From: Alphaproteobacteria bacterium
GTDB lineage: Bacteria > Pseudomonadota > Alphaproteobacteria > UBA8366
Reading direction: 5' to 3'
NCBI GenBank assembly: GCA_028281325.1
Contig: JANQKC010000016.1
Span: forward strand, 16,808-80,807
DNA: 64,000 nucleotides
The notes under the pieces are model-generated. The model made no database searches. It was given only the letters and a program-made list of their open reading frames with translations, and was not told where the DNA came from. The translations under genes and the position numbers were made by a program. Shown one piece after another: positions 34,455-41,434 of this stretch; the first letter of the stretch is position 1, and every line of letters begins with the position of its first letter.

Positions 34455-35270
34455 ATGATTTTCCTGGATGGCTTGCATCTGCGCTTGCTCGCCGCGATGT
34501 CCGCCATCGCTCCGGCGCTAGCTCTCCTGCTCTATTTCACGGTTAGCGCATCTTGGCGCCACCTGCGCGAGTCGATCTGGATAGGCTTCGGGTTGGGATT
34601 CGCGGCGGCGATTCCCATCGCCGGCATAGCCGGCCTCTACACGCCCTTTATTGAGGACATCGAGTCAATCCACCTGCATGCTCTCGCCGTGGCGTTTCTC
34701 AGCGCAGCGGTCCCCGAGGAGGTCGGCAAATTCCTCGTGGTTTTCTATTTCATGCTGCGGCACGAGGATCTGCGGCGGCCGCTTGACGCGCTGGTTCTGT
34801 CGGTCATGGTTTCGCTCGGGTTCGCGACGATCGAAAACGTCTACTATGTCTTCGGTGCCGAAAACTGGACCGAAACAGCAATGTTGCGGGCGGTAACGGC
34901 CGTTCCCATGCATGCAACCGTCGGGCTCATCATGGGGTTCTTCGCCGCGCGGTTCGTCACACCGCAAGGCGCCACACGACACGACTTTCCCGCAATGTTG
35001 ATCGTCCCGACCGTGCTGCACGGCCTGTACAACTATCCGGTCTTCGCGGTTCAGCGGAGCTTGGCAGTCGATCCATCCCAAGACGGAACCGCATTGGTGC
35101 AGTTCCAAATCGTTTTCGTCCTCGCCATCCTCGCGGCCGCCTTAACGGCAGTTTGGGGCGTTCGTACCCTCCTCGCAGACCCGCGGTCATCGATGCCGAT
35201 CCCGTTTCCGCGGGGCCGTCGAATGCGGGCCACCACGGCACGGCCGATCGATTTGGATCAGCATGGTTAA
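34455..35270 (+). CDS. PrsW-family intramembrane metalloprotease
   Basis: A 271-residue multi-pass membrane protein with the PrsW motifs: PEEVGKF (EExxK, about residues 88-94), GFATIENVYYV (about 127-137), the histidine-containing RAVTAVPMHATVGLIMGFF and the late HGLYN. PrsW proteases cut membrane-bound substrates; in Bacillus the target is an anti-sigma factor. Eight hydrophobic segments are expected. The neighbours are a DUF2628-like protein upstream and a PH-like membrane protein whose ATG overlaps its end by eight bases, so the three are likely co-transcribed. No sigma/anti-sigma pair is visible in the window. Confidence 0.85.
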   Translation: MIFLDGLHLRLLAAMSAIAPALALLLYFTVSASWRHLRESIWIGFGLGFAAAIPIAGIAGLYTPFIEDIESIHLHALAVAFLSAAVPEEVGKFLVVFYFMLRHEDLRRPLDALVLSVMVSLGFATIENVYYVFGAENWTETAMLRAVTAVPMHATVGLIMGFFAARFVTPQGATRHDFPAMLIVPTVLHGLYNYPVFAVQRSLAVDPSQDGTALVQFQIVFVLAILAAALTAVWGVRTLLADPRSSMPIPFPRGRRMRATTARPIDLDQHG

Positions 35271-36033
35271 CAATTTCACAAGGAATCCGTCGGATGATCG
35301 CTATCCCGGAGCGACACGGCGCCATACCGCCACGCTCCCTCGCAGCATCACGCCGGGCGCCATGGATTTAGCCACCCCCCTTATCGATCGCGTCGCCTTC
35401 CATATCGACCGACTGCGCGTCATCGGGACGGTCACAGGCCTGTTCGGCCTCGCGGCGTTATTCGCCTATTCCGTCGTCGCGCACCCGGCATCGGGGACCG
35501 GATCGATCGAACTCATCGCGCGCCTTCTCACCGGCACCGGTGTTATCGTCCTGATCTCGACGGCGACCGTCGTGGGCATCCGCAATCTGTTCTGGCGCGG
35601 ACCGGTGGTTACGATCGACGAACGCGGCGTTCACGACCGCCGCATCGGCGCGCACATTCTGCCGTGGCATCACATCCAAGACATTCGATTTCTCGACGAA
35701 AGCGGCGGCAGGATCGGAATCGATGTCGACGCCACCACCGCCCTCCCTTCCCGGCATTCACCGCTCGTCGCGGCGCTACGCCTGCGCCGACGCAACACAA
35801 TGCCGATTATCGACACATTCTTCCTGCGGTCGATCTGCGGCAATCGCATGTTGGACTTTCTTATCCCCATGACGGCATTCGCGCACATCGACTTGGCGGA
35901 GACGCCCATCTGCCCGGAAGCCTTACGCCGGGACGCCCAAAGCGCCCGTCGGCACGGCCATCGAATCGCCGCCTTCGCAATAATTGCGATCCTCCTCCCC
36001 GCCGTCGCGTCTGGCTATCTCCTCGTCGCTTGA
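35263..36033 (+). CDS. Membrane protein with PH-like (STM3941-type) domain
   Basis: A 256-residue protein whose ATG overlaps the PrsW gene by eight bases; an internal ATG at 35362 would skip the hydrophilic leader but lacks a ribosome binding site. Two hydrophobic segments (about 52-75 and 88-108) precede a soluble domain with the pattern VVTIDERGVHDRRIGAHILPWHHIQDIRF, here abbreviated, which parallels a domain in the Sel1 protein at 31695. A last membrane helix (AAFAIIAILLPAVASGYLL) ends the protein. Position after PrsW suggests a connected envelope role. Confidence 0.65.
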   Translation: MVNNFTRNPSDDRYPGATRRHTATLPRSITPGAMDLATPLIDRVAFHIDRLRVIGTVTGLFGLAALFAYSVVAHPASGTGSIELIARLLTGTGVIVLISTATVVGIRNLFWRGPVVTIDERGVHDRRIGAHILPWHHIQDIRFLDESGGRIGIDVDATTALPSRHSPLVAALRLRRRNTMPIIDTFFLRSICGNRMLDFLIPMTAFAHIDLAETPICPEALRRDAQSARRHGHRIAAFAIIAILLPAVASGYLLVA

Positions 36034-36182
36034 AGAGTCAGTCACACCACACCCACACCGTGCACCCCAAAGCGGATTACCCCCCTTAACTCCTGACTAG
36101 CCACAATTGCCCACCACTTTAATTGCTGGTAAGGTTCCTTCCGTTGGGAGTAAGTCTTTCAGGCAGGAGTGGGCAGCAAGTA

Positions 36183-37070
36183 ATGGCGAGAGGGATCGGG
36201 TCGTCGAGCCGTGCTAACATCGGCCGGCCGCGACAGTGGTTTCTGGTGGGTCTTTCTTTGATTTGCGGCGCGTGCAGCACGACGCACGATCAAATCACCG
36301 GATCGGCTGCGGACGGTACGGCACCAGGCCATCTGGTGGTGGAGGACACGTCCGGGACGGCAACGGCAAAACCGGCGGGTGACGTCCTGTCGAACGGTGC
36401 GACGTTTGACGCGACCGCGGGGTTGGCGACGGTCAAATACCGACCCGTCATCAAGGCATCGCATCCAGGGGTCGCACCCCGCATCATCGACCCGCGAAAG
36501 CCGCTGCAATGCGTGCCCTACGCGCGCATGGTGTCCGGCATACAGATATTCGGCGACGCCTATACGTGGTGGCGCCGCGCCGCCGGCAAATATAAACGCA
36601 GCCAATCGCCGGAAGTCGGATCCGTGATGGTCGTTCGGAGTCTTCGAAGCCTGCGGCGCGGGCATGTGGCCGTCGTTACCCGTGTCCTGAACAAACGCGA
36701 GATCGTCGTTGATCATGCCAACTGGCTGAACAAGGAACGCATCCACCTTGGCACGCCGGTGATCGACGTGTCCGCTAAGAACGACTGGTCCGCTGTCCGT
36801 GTATGGTACACCCCGGGCAATCGATACGGCGCCAACGTATATCCCGTACGCGGATTCATACACGCCGAGAAATCCAAGCTCTTCAAGACCGTTGCGAATG
36901 CGAATATTCGCCGCGGGCCGTCCTCGGGAACCGACAGGATCGCGACCCTACCCCGAGCGACACAGTTGGAGGTGTTGGAGAAAGTCGATGGCGCGCCGTG
37001 GTACCGCATCGCGCATCGTGGCCGCGAACTAGGGTTTGTCTACGCCCCATTGGTCAAGCCCGCGAGTTAG
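36183..37070 (+). CDS. CHAP-type amidase/peptidase with SH3 domain, envelope-associated
   Basis: About 295 residues from ATG 36183; the frame runs further upstream. The N-terminus has a hydrophobic signal segment (WFLVGLSLICGACS) that may end in a lipoprotein cysteine, though the lipobox is not canonical. Residues about 110-210 are a CHAP-like domain: catalytic Cys in LQCVPYARMVSGI, conserved tryptophans in YTWWRRA, His in GHVAVVTRVL, and Asn/Asp in DHANWLNK. CHAP domains hydrolyse peptidoglycan amide bonds. The last 60 residues form an SH3b domain (VANANIRRGPSSGTDRIATL, WYRIAHRGRELGFVYAPLV) for wall binding. Such proteins split or remodel peptidoglycan in the periplasm. Confidence 0.8.
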   Translation: MARGIGSSSRANIGRPRQWFLVGLSLICGACSTTHDQITGSAADGTAPGHLVVEDTSGTATAKPAGDVLSNGATFDATAGLATVKYRPVIKASHPGVAPRIIDPRKPLQCVPYARMVSGIQIFGDAYTWWRRAAGKYKRSQSPEVGSVMVVRSLRSLRRGHVAVVTRVLNKREIVVDHANWLNKERIHLGTPVIDVSAKNDWSAVRVWYTPGNRYGANVYPVRGFIHAEKSKLFKTVANANIRRGPSSGTDRIATLPRATQLEVLEKVDGAPWYRIAHRGRELGFVYAPLVKPAS

Positions 37071-37099
37071 TCCGCGCCGACCCCGAGACCATCCCGGCG

Positions 37100-37675
37100 T
37101 CAGCCGGCGAGACGTTCTTTCTTTCCGGTATTCGCGGGTATCGCCTGCTTGTCGCCTGGAGCGTCGTCGGATTGACGTTGGTGCGTCCCCACGAACGAGC
37201 GCCGCTGGCGGCGTCGGTCCGGCCCGCGATATCGATCGCTTTCAACGAAGAGGCGCGGATTTTCTACGAGCGCCAGAAGGCGTGCATGCAAGGCCCGCCG
37301 GGTGATCGGCTGCGCCAAGAACTCATTGACGCCAGCGTTCCGGGCGTCGATGACATGGTGGGTATTGGCGTTCGTGGTCAACATGATGATCGGCAGTTTC
37401 GGGTCCGGGCTTTCGTCAGACGTCCGAATGAACGTTACGAATTCAAGCCCGTCCATCGGCTCCCCCTGCCAATCGACGATACAGAAATCCGCCTCGAATT
37501 CCGCCAGCAGCAAGAGCGCCATGCTGGGGTCGGTGCATTCCCGGACCTGATGAACGCCCAGGACGTTGAGTTCTTCGCGGATGGTGCGACGCATTTCACC
37601 GTCGCCGTGAACGACACAAACCTTGAGATCGGCCAACGCGGAAAACAAAAACCTATCCCCTACTATCTGCTCCAT
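37100..37675 (-). CDS. Degenerate response-regulator receiver protein
   Basis: About 191 residues from ATG 37673-37675; an earlier ATG at 37718 would add 15 residues and has no better site. The receiver fold is clear: LKVCVVHGDGEMRRTIREEL, then CIVDWQGEPMDGLEFVTFIR with phospho-acceptor Asp68, MLTTNAN with Thr100, and AGVNEFLAQPITRRAL. Two of the usual active residues are replaced: the acidic pair (D-D) is His-Gly and the lysine before the last strand is Gln122. The tail has a YRGPDRRRQRRS segment common in alphaproteobacterial single-domain receivers. With these changes phosphorylation may be lost; it could act as a pseudoreceiver. No partner kinase is nearby. Confidence 0.72.
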   Translation of the reverse strand: MEQIVGDRFLFSALADLKVCVVHGDGEMRRTIREELNVLGVHQVRECTDPSMALLLLAEFEADFCIVDWQGEPMDGLEFVTFIRTSDESPDPKLPIIMLTTNANTHHVIDARNAGVNEFLAQPITRRALHARLLALVENPRLFVESDRYRGPDRRRQRRSFVGTHQRQSDDAPGDKQAIPANTGKKERLAG

Positions 37676-37904
37676 GCCGTTGCTGTCGGCATTGGCCGCC
37701 TCGCGGCACATCCCCCTCATCCACCATCATTGGTCGTGGTTGTTAACAATTGATGAAGCAGCAGGCCCTAAGCAGGAAACAGACCGCATTTAACAAACTC
37801 AAGATTGCATTTGAATAAAATATACACGCAACGGCCCCGCCCGGCTAGTGTGTGCCGGCAGGCCCATGGGATTTTGTTCACGAGGACGCGGCACACGACG
37901 CCCG

Positions 37905-38210
37905 TCATTTGGGCGACGTACACTCAGGCACATACGCGATGGAGCGCAGGAGATCGGCCAACGTCTTACCATAACTGACAGCCCCCGTCGGAAGCTTAAG
38001 CAGGACATACCGCCCGCCAGTCTGCCGGCCGACCCGGAAGGCGGGCCTGCCGTCCTGATCACTGATTTCGAAAAAATCAAAGGTCTCGGTCTGGCGACGA
38101 ATGGTCTTGTGCCACAGCCCGACAACGACCATCGCGTAGGCAATACGACAGAAGAGGTCTTCGTCGCCTACCGTAAGCCGCTGCTTTCTCGATTGATTAC
38201 TTGCGCCCAT
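37905..38210 (-). CDS. Uncharacterised small protein (101 aa)
   Basis: The ATG at 38208-38210 has GGGGAG about seven bases upstream and is taken as start, giving 101 residues (MGASNQSRKQRLTVG...). It is a soluble protein with one internal hydrophobic stretch (CRIAYAMVVVGLW) followed by a beta-rich part (TFDFFEISDQDGRPAFRVG, GGRYVLLKLPTGAVSYG). No family was recognised. It lies on its own between the receiver gene and the putative sRNA region. Confidence 0.5.
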   Translation of the reverse strand: MGASNQSRKQRLTVGDEDLFCRIAYAMVVVGLWHKTIRRQTETFDFFEISDQDGRPAFRVGRQTGGRYVLLKLPTGAVSYGKTLADLLRSIAYVPECTSPK

Positions 38211-38299
38211 CGGGCCGCTCCCCGTCTTGGTTTCAACGGAGACGGTAGCGGTAACTCTTTGGGCTTCCAATACTGCGAAGGTGCATGTATTTGGTAATT

Positions 38300-38465
38300 A
38301 TTATCTAGCTATTTGTGACTAAATTTTGTGAATTTATTTCACTGCGCGTCTTCTGTGACAGAAATCACTTCATGAAAATCATTCTGGATATACGATTTTC
38401 ATATACCTCCTCTTGATTCCTTCACTTGAAACGGCCGCTTTATTTCAAGCGGCCGGTTTTTTTGA
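38300..38465 (+). ncRNA. Candidate small RNA ending in an intrinsic terminator
   Basis: A 300-base gene-free region on the plus strand contains two hairpins in tandem: ATGAAAATC (38372-38380) with GATTTTCAT (38394-38402), a perfect 9-bp stem and 13-base loop; then GGCCGCTT (38433-38440) with AAGCGGCC (38447-38454), followed by GGTTTTTTTGAT. The only plausible reading frame on this strand is a 14-codon leader starting at the first arm's ATG. Both neighbouring genes point the other way, so the terminator has no protein-gene transcript to end. The 5' end is a guess, since no promoter could be assigned. Type and target are unknown. Confidence 0.42.
38433..38463 (+). terminator. Rho-independent terminator on the plus strand
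   Basis: An 8-bp perfect GC-rich stem (GGCCGCTT 38433-38440, AAGCGGCC 38447-38454; six-base loop) followed by GGTTTTTTTGAT with an unbroken T-run at 38457-38463. It is one of the best intrinsic terminators in the window and faces the plus strand, although both adjacent protein genes are on the minus strand. That orientation is the main reason to suspect a transcript here. Confidence 0.75.
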
Positions 38466-38510
38466 TCGATATTAGGATTAATTTCTCCTAACCGCGCAAA
38501 CCAGCACTGC

Positions 38511-39329
38511 TCAGAGGCTTGCCCCAGGGTTCGGAATACCGTACTCGCTGAGTTCCTTGACGATGAAATCATAGGCGTCGTCGACGCTGTCGGTGCGGTG
38601 CAACAGCGCCAGATCGCCGGCGCTGATTGTCCCGGCGTCGACAAGCGCGTCCAGATTCACCACTTTGTCCCAAAAATCGGTCCCGTAGAGGATAACCGGC
38701 AGGTGCTTGCGAATCTTCTTCGTCTGCAGAAGCGTCAGGATTTCGAACAGTTCGTCCAGTGTGCCAAAGCCGCCGGGAAACAGAACGACCGCTTTCGCAT
38801 GGTATGCGAACCAGAATTTCCGCATGAAGAAGTAATGGAAATGAACATCCAATTCGCGCGTAATGTGTTCATTGCTGGATTGCTCGTTCGGCAGCGAAAT
38901 CGTCAAGCCGATGTTGACTCCTTTCGCCTCTGACGCGCCGCGGTTTGCCGCCTCCATGATGCCCGGGCCGCCGCCCGTGCAGACCACGAACCGGCGGTCG
39001 GGATCATCGAGCCCTTTCGACCAATCGGTCAATCGGTGGGCAAGCTCTCGCGCATCCTCGTAATAGGCCGACATCTCAAGCTGTCTGCGCGCCGCCTCCA
39101 CGTCTTCTCCGGCGGCCTCCGCTTTCCTTAGCTCGGCTTCGGCGACATCGGCGGGCAAGGTTCGCGCCGACCCCATGAAGACGATCGTGTCGTCGATCCG
39201 GTAATGGTCGAACCTGCTCTTCGGCTCCAGATACTCGGCCATGATCCGAAGCACCCGGGCGTCCTTGCTATGCAGGAAATCCTGATTTGTGTAAGCGCGC
39301 GGCGGTCCGTCTGAACTGTTTTCTGTCAT
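38511..39329 (-). CDS. LOG-family protein (TIGR00730-type Rossmann fold)
   Basis: A 272-residue protein from ATG 39327-39329 with CCGGAAG just upstream. It holds the two LOG-family motifs: the GGGPGIMEAANRG loop near residue 120 and PGGFGTLDELFEILTLLQT near residue 187 (the PGGxGTxxE catalytic motif). These enzymes hydrolyse nucleoside 5'-monophosphates to base and ribose 5-phosphate (cytokinin-activating type) or related nucleotides. An N-terminal extension of about 60 residues (DARVLRIMAEYLEPKSRF) precedes the fold; longer LOG proteins of this shape are common in alphaproteobacteria. Cytoplasmic. No clear operon partner. Confidence 0.85.
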   Translation of the reverse strand: MTENSSDGPPRAYTNQDFLHSKDARVLRIMAEYLEPKSRFDHYRIDDTIVFMGSARTLPADVAEAELRKAEAAGEDVEAARRQLEMSAYYEDARELAHRLTDWSKGLDDPDRRFVVCTGGGPGIMEAANRGASEAKGVNIGLTISLPNEQSSNEHITRELDVHFHYFFMRKFWFAYHAKAVVLFPGGFGTLDELFEILTLLQTKKIRKHLPVILYGTDFWDKVVNLDALVDAGTISAGDLALLHRTDSVDDAYDFIVKELSEYGIPNPGASL

Positions 39330-39388
39330 CTTCCGGTATCCAATCTCAAAGCCATCTGCCTCTCATGGTCGGTCGGCGCGACGGCGGT

Positions 39389-39467
39389 GCCGATCCGTCT
39401 TTTGGGGATCGGCCGTTAAGAATTCGTTGCCCTCACCTGGCCAACCCCATTGGCGGTACAACCGCCA
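39389..39467. other. Cluster of hairpins in the intergenic region
   Basis: Two perfect inverted repeats lie within about 80 bases: GCCGATCC (39389-39396) with GGATCGGC (39406-39413), and TGGCGGT (39451-39457) with ACCGCCA (39461-39467). A further 5-bp hairpin (CTCAT...ATGAG) follows near 39480-39498. No T-runs. The 286-base gap 39330-39615 otherwise has no gene. It could be a structured leader for the secreted protein at 39616 or terminators for convergent transcription. Confidence 0.35.
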
Positions 39468-39615
39468 TCGCAGTTAGTACTCATGCCCGAATGAGCCGCT
39501 TCCTCGTGCCGTTTATGGTTGGACTTGCGCGAACCGAATAGCCCGCGCCGCATCAATCCGCAACCATTGTCGACACCGGGCCGGCAACCCCGGCCAAGCT
39601 GAGGGAGACCCTACA

Positions 39616-39975
39616 ATGAAGATCATCCGGCTCGCTACTGCGGTTTCCATGCTCGTCTTCCCGACCCTTGCCGGTTCCACGACCGTCCAAGCCCAAACCG
39701 TCACGCAGGACGCGGGCGTCGCGGTGCATCGGGGCGTCGACGCCGCCACGGATCAGCGACAGGTGACCAAGACCCGCACCGGCGTCACCGTGCATCGCGG
39801 CAGCAGCCCCACGCCGACCGCTGCGTCGGTACCGGTCCGGGCACAACCTCGATTGCAGGTCCGCGGCGGGGATAACCTCTGGATTGTCGATCCGGCCAGC
39901 GGCGAAGTCGTCGGATGCGATTTGACCCGCACCGTGTATGGCACGCGCGAGGTCCGTTGCACATCGGACCGTTAG
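39616..39975 (+). CDS. Small secreted protein of unknown function
   Basis: A 119-residue protein from ATG 39616. Residues 1-27 are a clean signal peptide (MKIIRLATAVSMLVF, ending STTVQAQ). The mature part has two VHRG repeats (GVAVHRGVDAATDQ and GVTVHRGSSPTPT), a proline/alanine linker and a C-terminal module (RGGDNLWIVDPASGEVVGCDL...YGTREVRCTSD) with two cysteines that could form one disulfide. Upstream GGGAGACCC is a plausible ribosome binding site. No family recognised; the C-terminal WIVDPASGEVVGC block looks like a small beta-sandwich. It is probably exported to the periplasm. Confidence 0.65.
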   Translation: MKIIRLATAVSMLVFPTLAGSTTVQAQTVTQDAGVAVHRGVDAATDQRQVTKTRTGVTVHRGSSPTPTAASVPVRAQPRLQVRGGDNLWIVDPASGEVVGCDLTRTVYGTREVRCTSDR

Positions 39976-40076
39976 GCGGTCGAGACAAATCACCGGGCAC
40001 CGACCAACAGTACATCAAAAGACGTCGCCAACGTCAGACAGCCGGCGCTTCGTGCGATCAGATTTTTCAGTGGAAC

Positions 40077-40170
40077 ACGACCTTCCAGAGGACCTGCAGA
40101 GAAGAGGGTAGCGGGGAACCGGGGGGTATTGGTAACCCGTGCCTCCCTGCAGGCCCTTACTGGAGGTCGT
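40077..40170. other. Long imperfect hairpin, possible structured RNA
   Basis: The two ends of this 94-base segment are complementary: ACGACCT (40077-40083) pairs with AGGTCGT (40164-40170), CCAG (40085-40088) with CTGG (40160-40163), and CCTGCAG (40093-40099) with CTGCAGG (40147-40153), with small bulges. Inside, GGGT (40124-40127) and ACCC (40135-40138) form a smaller stem. It sits in a 411-base gene-free gap between a secreted-protein gene and a membrane-protein gene, both on the plus strand. It does not match SRP RNA, tmRNA, RNase P RNA or 6S RNA signatures that I can recall. Strand and function are unknown; a leader element for 40387 is one possibility. Confidence 0.38.
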
Positions 40171-40386
40171 ACACACCGCATTATCCCGGTTTTGGTTAAT
40201 CGCGTTGTGGTTATTATGGCCTAACCCTTCCATCTAGGAATTCTTGCCCTCCCTAGGTAATGCAAGCGGGTCTGTGTCGGCCGTCACTGACCCCGTCCCG
40301 CCATACCCTTACGCTTGCGTATTAACCGGGCCTTAAAAGAAATCTCGTAGAAATCACAGTATCTTCTTTGAATCAGGGACGGCAAA

Positions 40387-40683
40387 GTGTCTCGCAAGGT
40401 ATCTGTTGAAAGTGTCGGCGACGACTGGACCGACGATCTGCTTCGCAACCTCTACGTCTTGGCGTTTCGCCAGGACGGTGTCAGAGGTTGGCTGACAGCC
40501 ATCGGGTTCATCGCCATCCCGGTATGGATTTCCATCGTGTGCATGACCGACGGCAACATCGCCGGCGCTGCCGTCTTTGGCACGATCGCCGTCGGCATCC
40601 TCGGCATTCGGCTATTCCTTCTTCGGATGCCAAATCGGGAAACGACCATCGCGGCAACCCCAAGCAACGGCGAAGCCGACTAG
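40387..40683 (+). CDS. Small membrane protein of unknown function
   Basis: A 98-residue protein starting with GTG 40387; AGGGACGGCAAA precedes it. Two adjacent transmembrane segments are clear: WLTAIGFIAIPVWISIVCM (about residues 36-54) and GAAVFGTIAVGILGIRLFLL (about 60-79). The N-terminus is acidic and cytoplasmic-looking, the C-terminus short and acidic. No family. A strong hairpin (40729-40753) lies 46 bases after the stop. Confidence 0.58.
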   Translation: MSRKVSVESVGDDWTDDLLRNLYVLAFRQDGVRGWLTAIGFIAIPVWISIVCMTDGNIAGAAVFGTIAVGILGIRLFLLRMPNRETTIAATPSNGEAD

Positions 40684-40728
40684 CACCTGCTCCCGATCGA
40701 CCCATCGATCGCTTTTCCAAACACGAAA

Positions 40729-40753
40729 ACCGGCGCCGTCAGGCGGCGCCGGT
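40729..40753. terminator. Perfect GC-rich hairpin between convergent genes
   Basis: ACCGGCGCCG (40729-40738) and CGGCGCCGGT (40744-40753) form a perfect 10-bp stem with a five-base loop, between the plus-strand small membrane gene ending at 40683 and the minus-strand gene ending at 40804. There is no clear T-run on the plus side, but on the minus side TTTTCG follows. Placement between convergent genes supports a bidirectional terminator. Confidence 0.58.
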
Positions 40754-40803
40754 CCGTATCGTTAGATCTCTTTGCTGATATCCGCTTTCGCGCGGACTCA
40801 CCC

Positions 40804-41076
40804 CTAAGCGGTGCCGATTCGCGGTGCCCCGCCCTTAGCGGCCTTGCTTGGACCGAAGGCCTTGTTCAGGACATGGGTCGAATCCTCGGCATGGGAAATC
40901 GCCTCGCTCAACAACGTGAGAATCTTCATGTTGTTGTCGAGGACATGCCGCGCTTCTTCCTTGGGATCGTTCATGATCTTCGTGCAGCGCGTGAGAACGT
41001 CGGTGCGAATGGCGTGAAGGATATCCTCCAGCTTCAATCCGCCGGGGTTTTCATCGGAAACCAGATACCGGGTCAT
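40804..41076 (-). CDS. Uncharacterised helical small protein (90 aa)
   Basis: A 90-residue protein from ATG 41074-41076, whose ATG overlaps the TGA of the upstream gene (ATGA), so the two are translationally coupled. Sequence features are a short beta start (TRYLVSDENPGGLKLEDIL) and then a helix-rich part, LTRCTKIMNDPKEEARHVLDNNM and ILTLLSEAISHAEDSTHVLNKAFG, with no membrane segment. No family recognised. A stable hairpin (40729-40753) follows the stop and may terminate the pair. Confidence 0.5.
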   Translation of the reverse strand: MTRYLVSDENPGGLKLEDILHAIRTDVLTRCTKIMNDPKEEARHVLDNNMKILTLLSEAISHAEDSTHVLNKAFGPSKAAKGGAPRIGTA

Positions 41077-41321
41077 TTTCCCGCTCCATCGATCAGAATA
41101 ATTTTCGGGTCGCCTTTTTTAAGGCGTGGATAATTGAAATGCGGCCGGGTCTGAGCCGATGGCCCACAAGCCACAATCGGCCGGGGTGCCGGGCGCTCGA
41201 TCTTGGGACACTCCGTATCCGGAGAAATACCGGCATTGATGTTCAACGCCAGCACCAGGAAGAGCGTGTATTGCAGATACTCAGCGATCTTTCCGTCCCC
41301 ATGACCGGCAGCGCCAGCCAT
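41073..41321 (-). CDS. Uncharacterised small protein with hydrophobic N-terminus (82 aa)
   Basis: An 82-residue protein from ATG 41319-41321; it is the first of two coupled genes (ATGA overlap with the gene at 40804). Residues about 15-33 (YLQYTLFLVLALNINAGI) are hydrophobic and could be a membrane segment. The rest is proline-rich (IERPAPRPIVACGPSAQTRP) and ends in a basic strand (KGDPKIILIDGAGK). No ribosome binding site is obvious. No family recognised; the coupling to 40804 suggests both proteins are made together. Confidence 0.45.
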   Translation of the reverse strand: MAGAAGHGDGKIAEYLQYTLFLVLALNINAGISPDTECPKIERPAPRPIVACGPSAQTRPHFNYPRLKKGDPKIILIDGAGK

Positions 41322-41434
41322 CCAATCAAGGCCATAAGAAATACTTCGACCAGTGATATCGAATGGAAGTTAAGGTTCGGTTAAGCGATTGATTTCAGTT
41401 GGTTCGCCACCGAATGCCGACCCCAGACCCCCTG

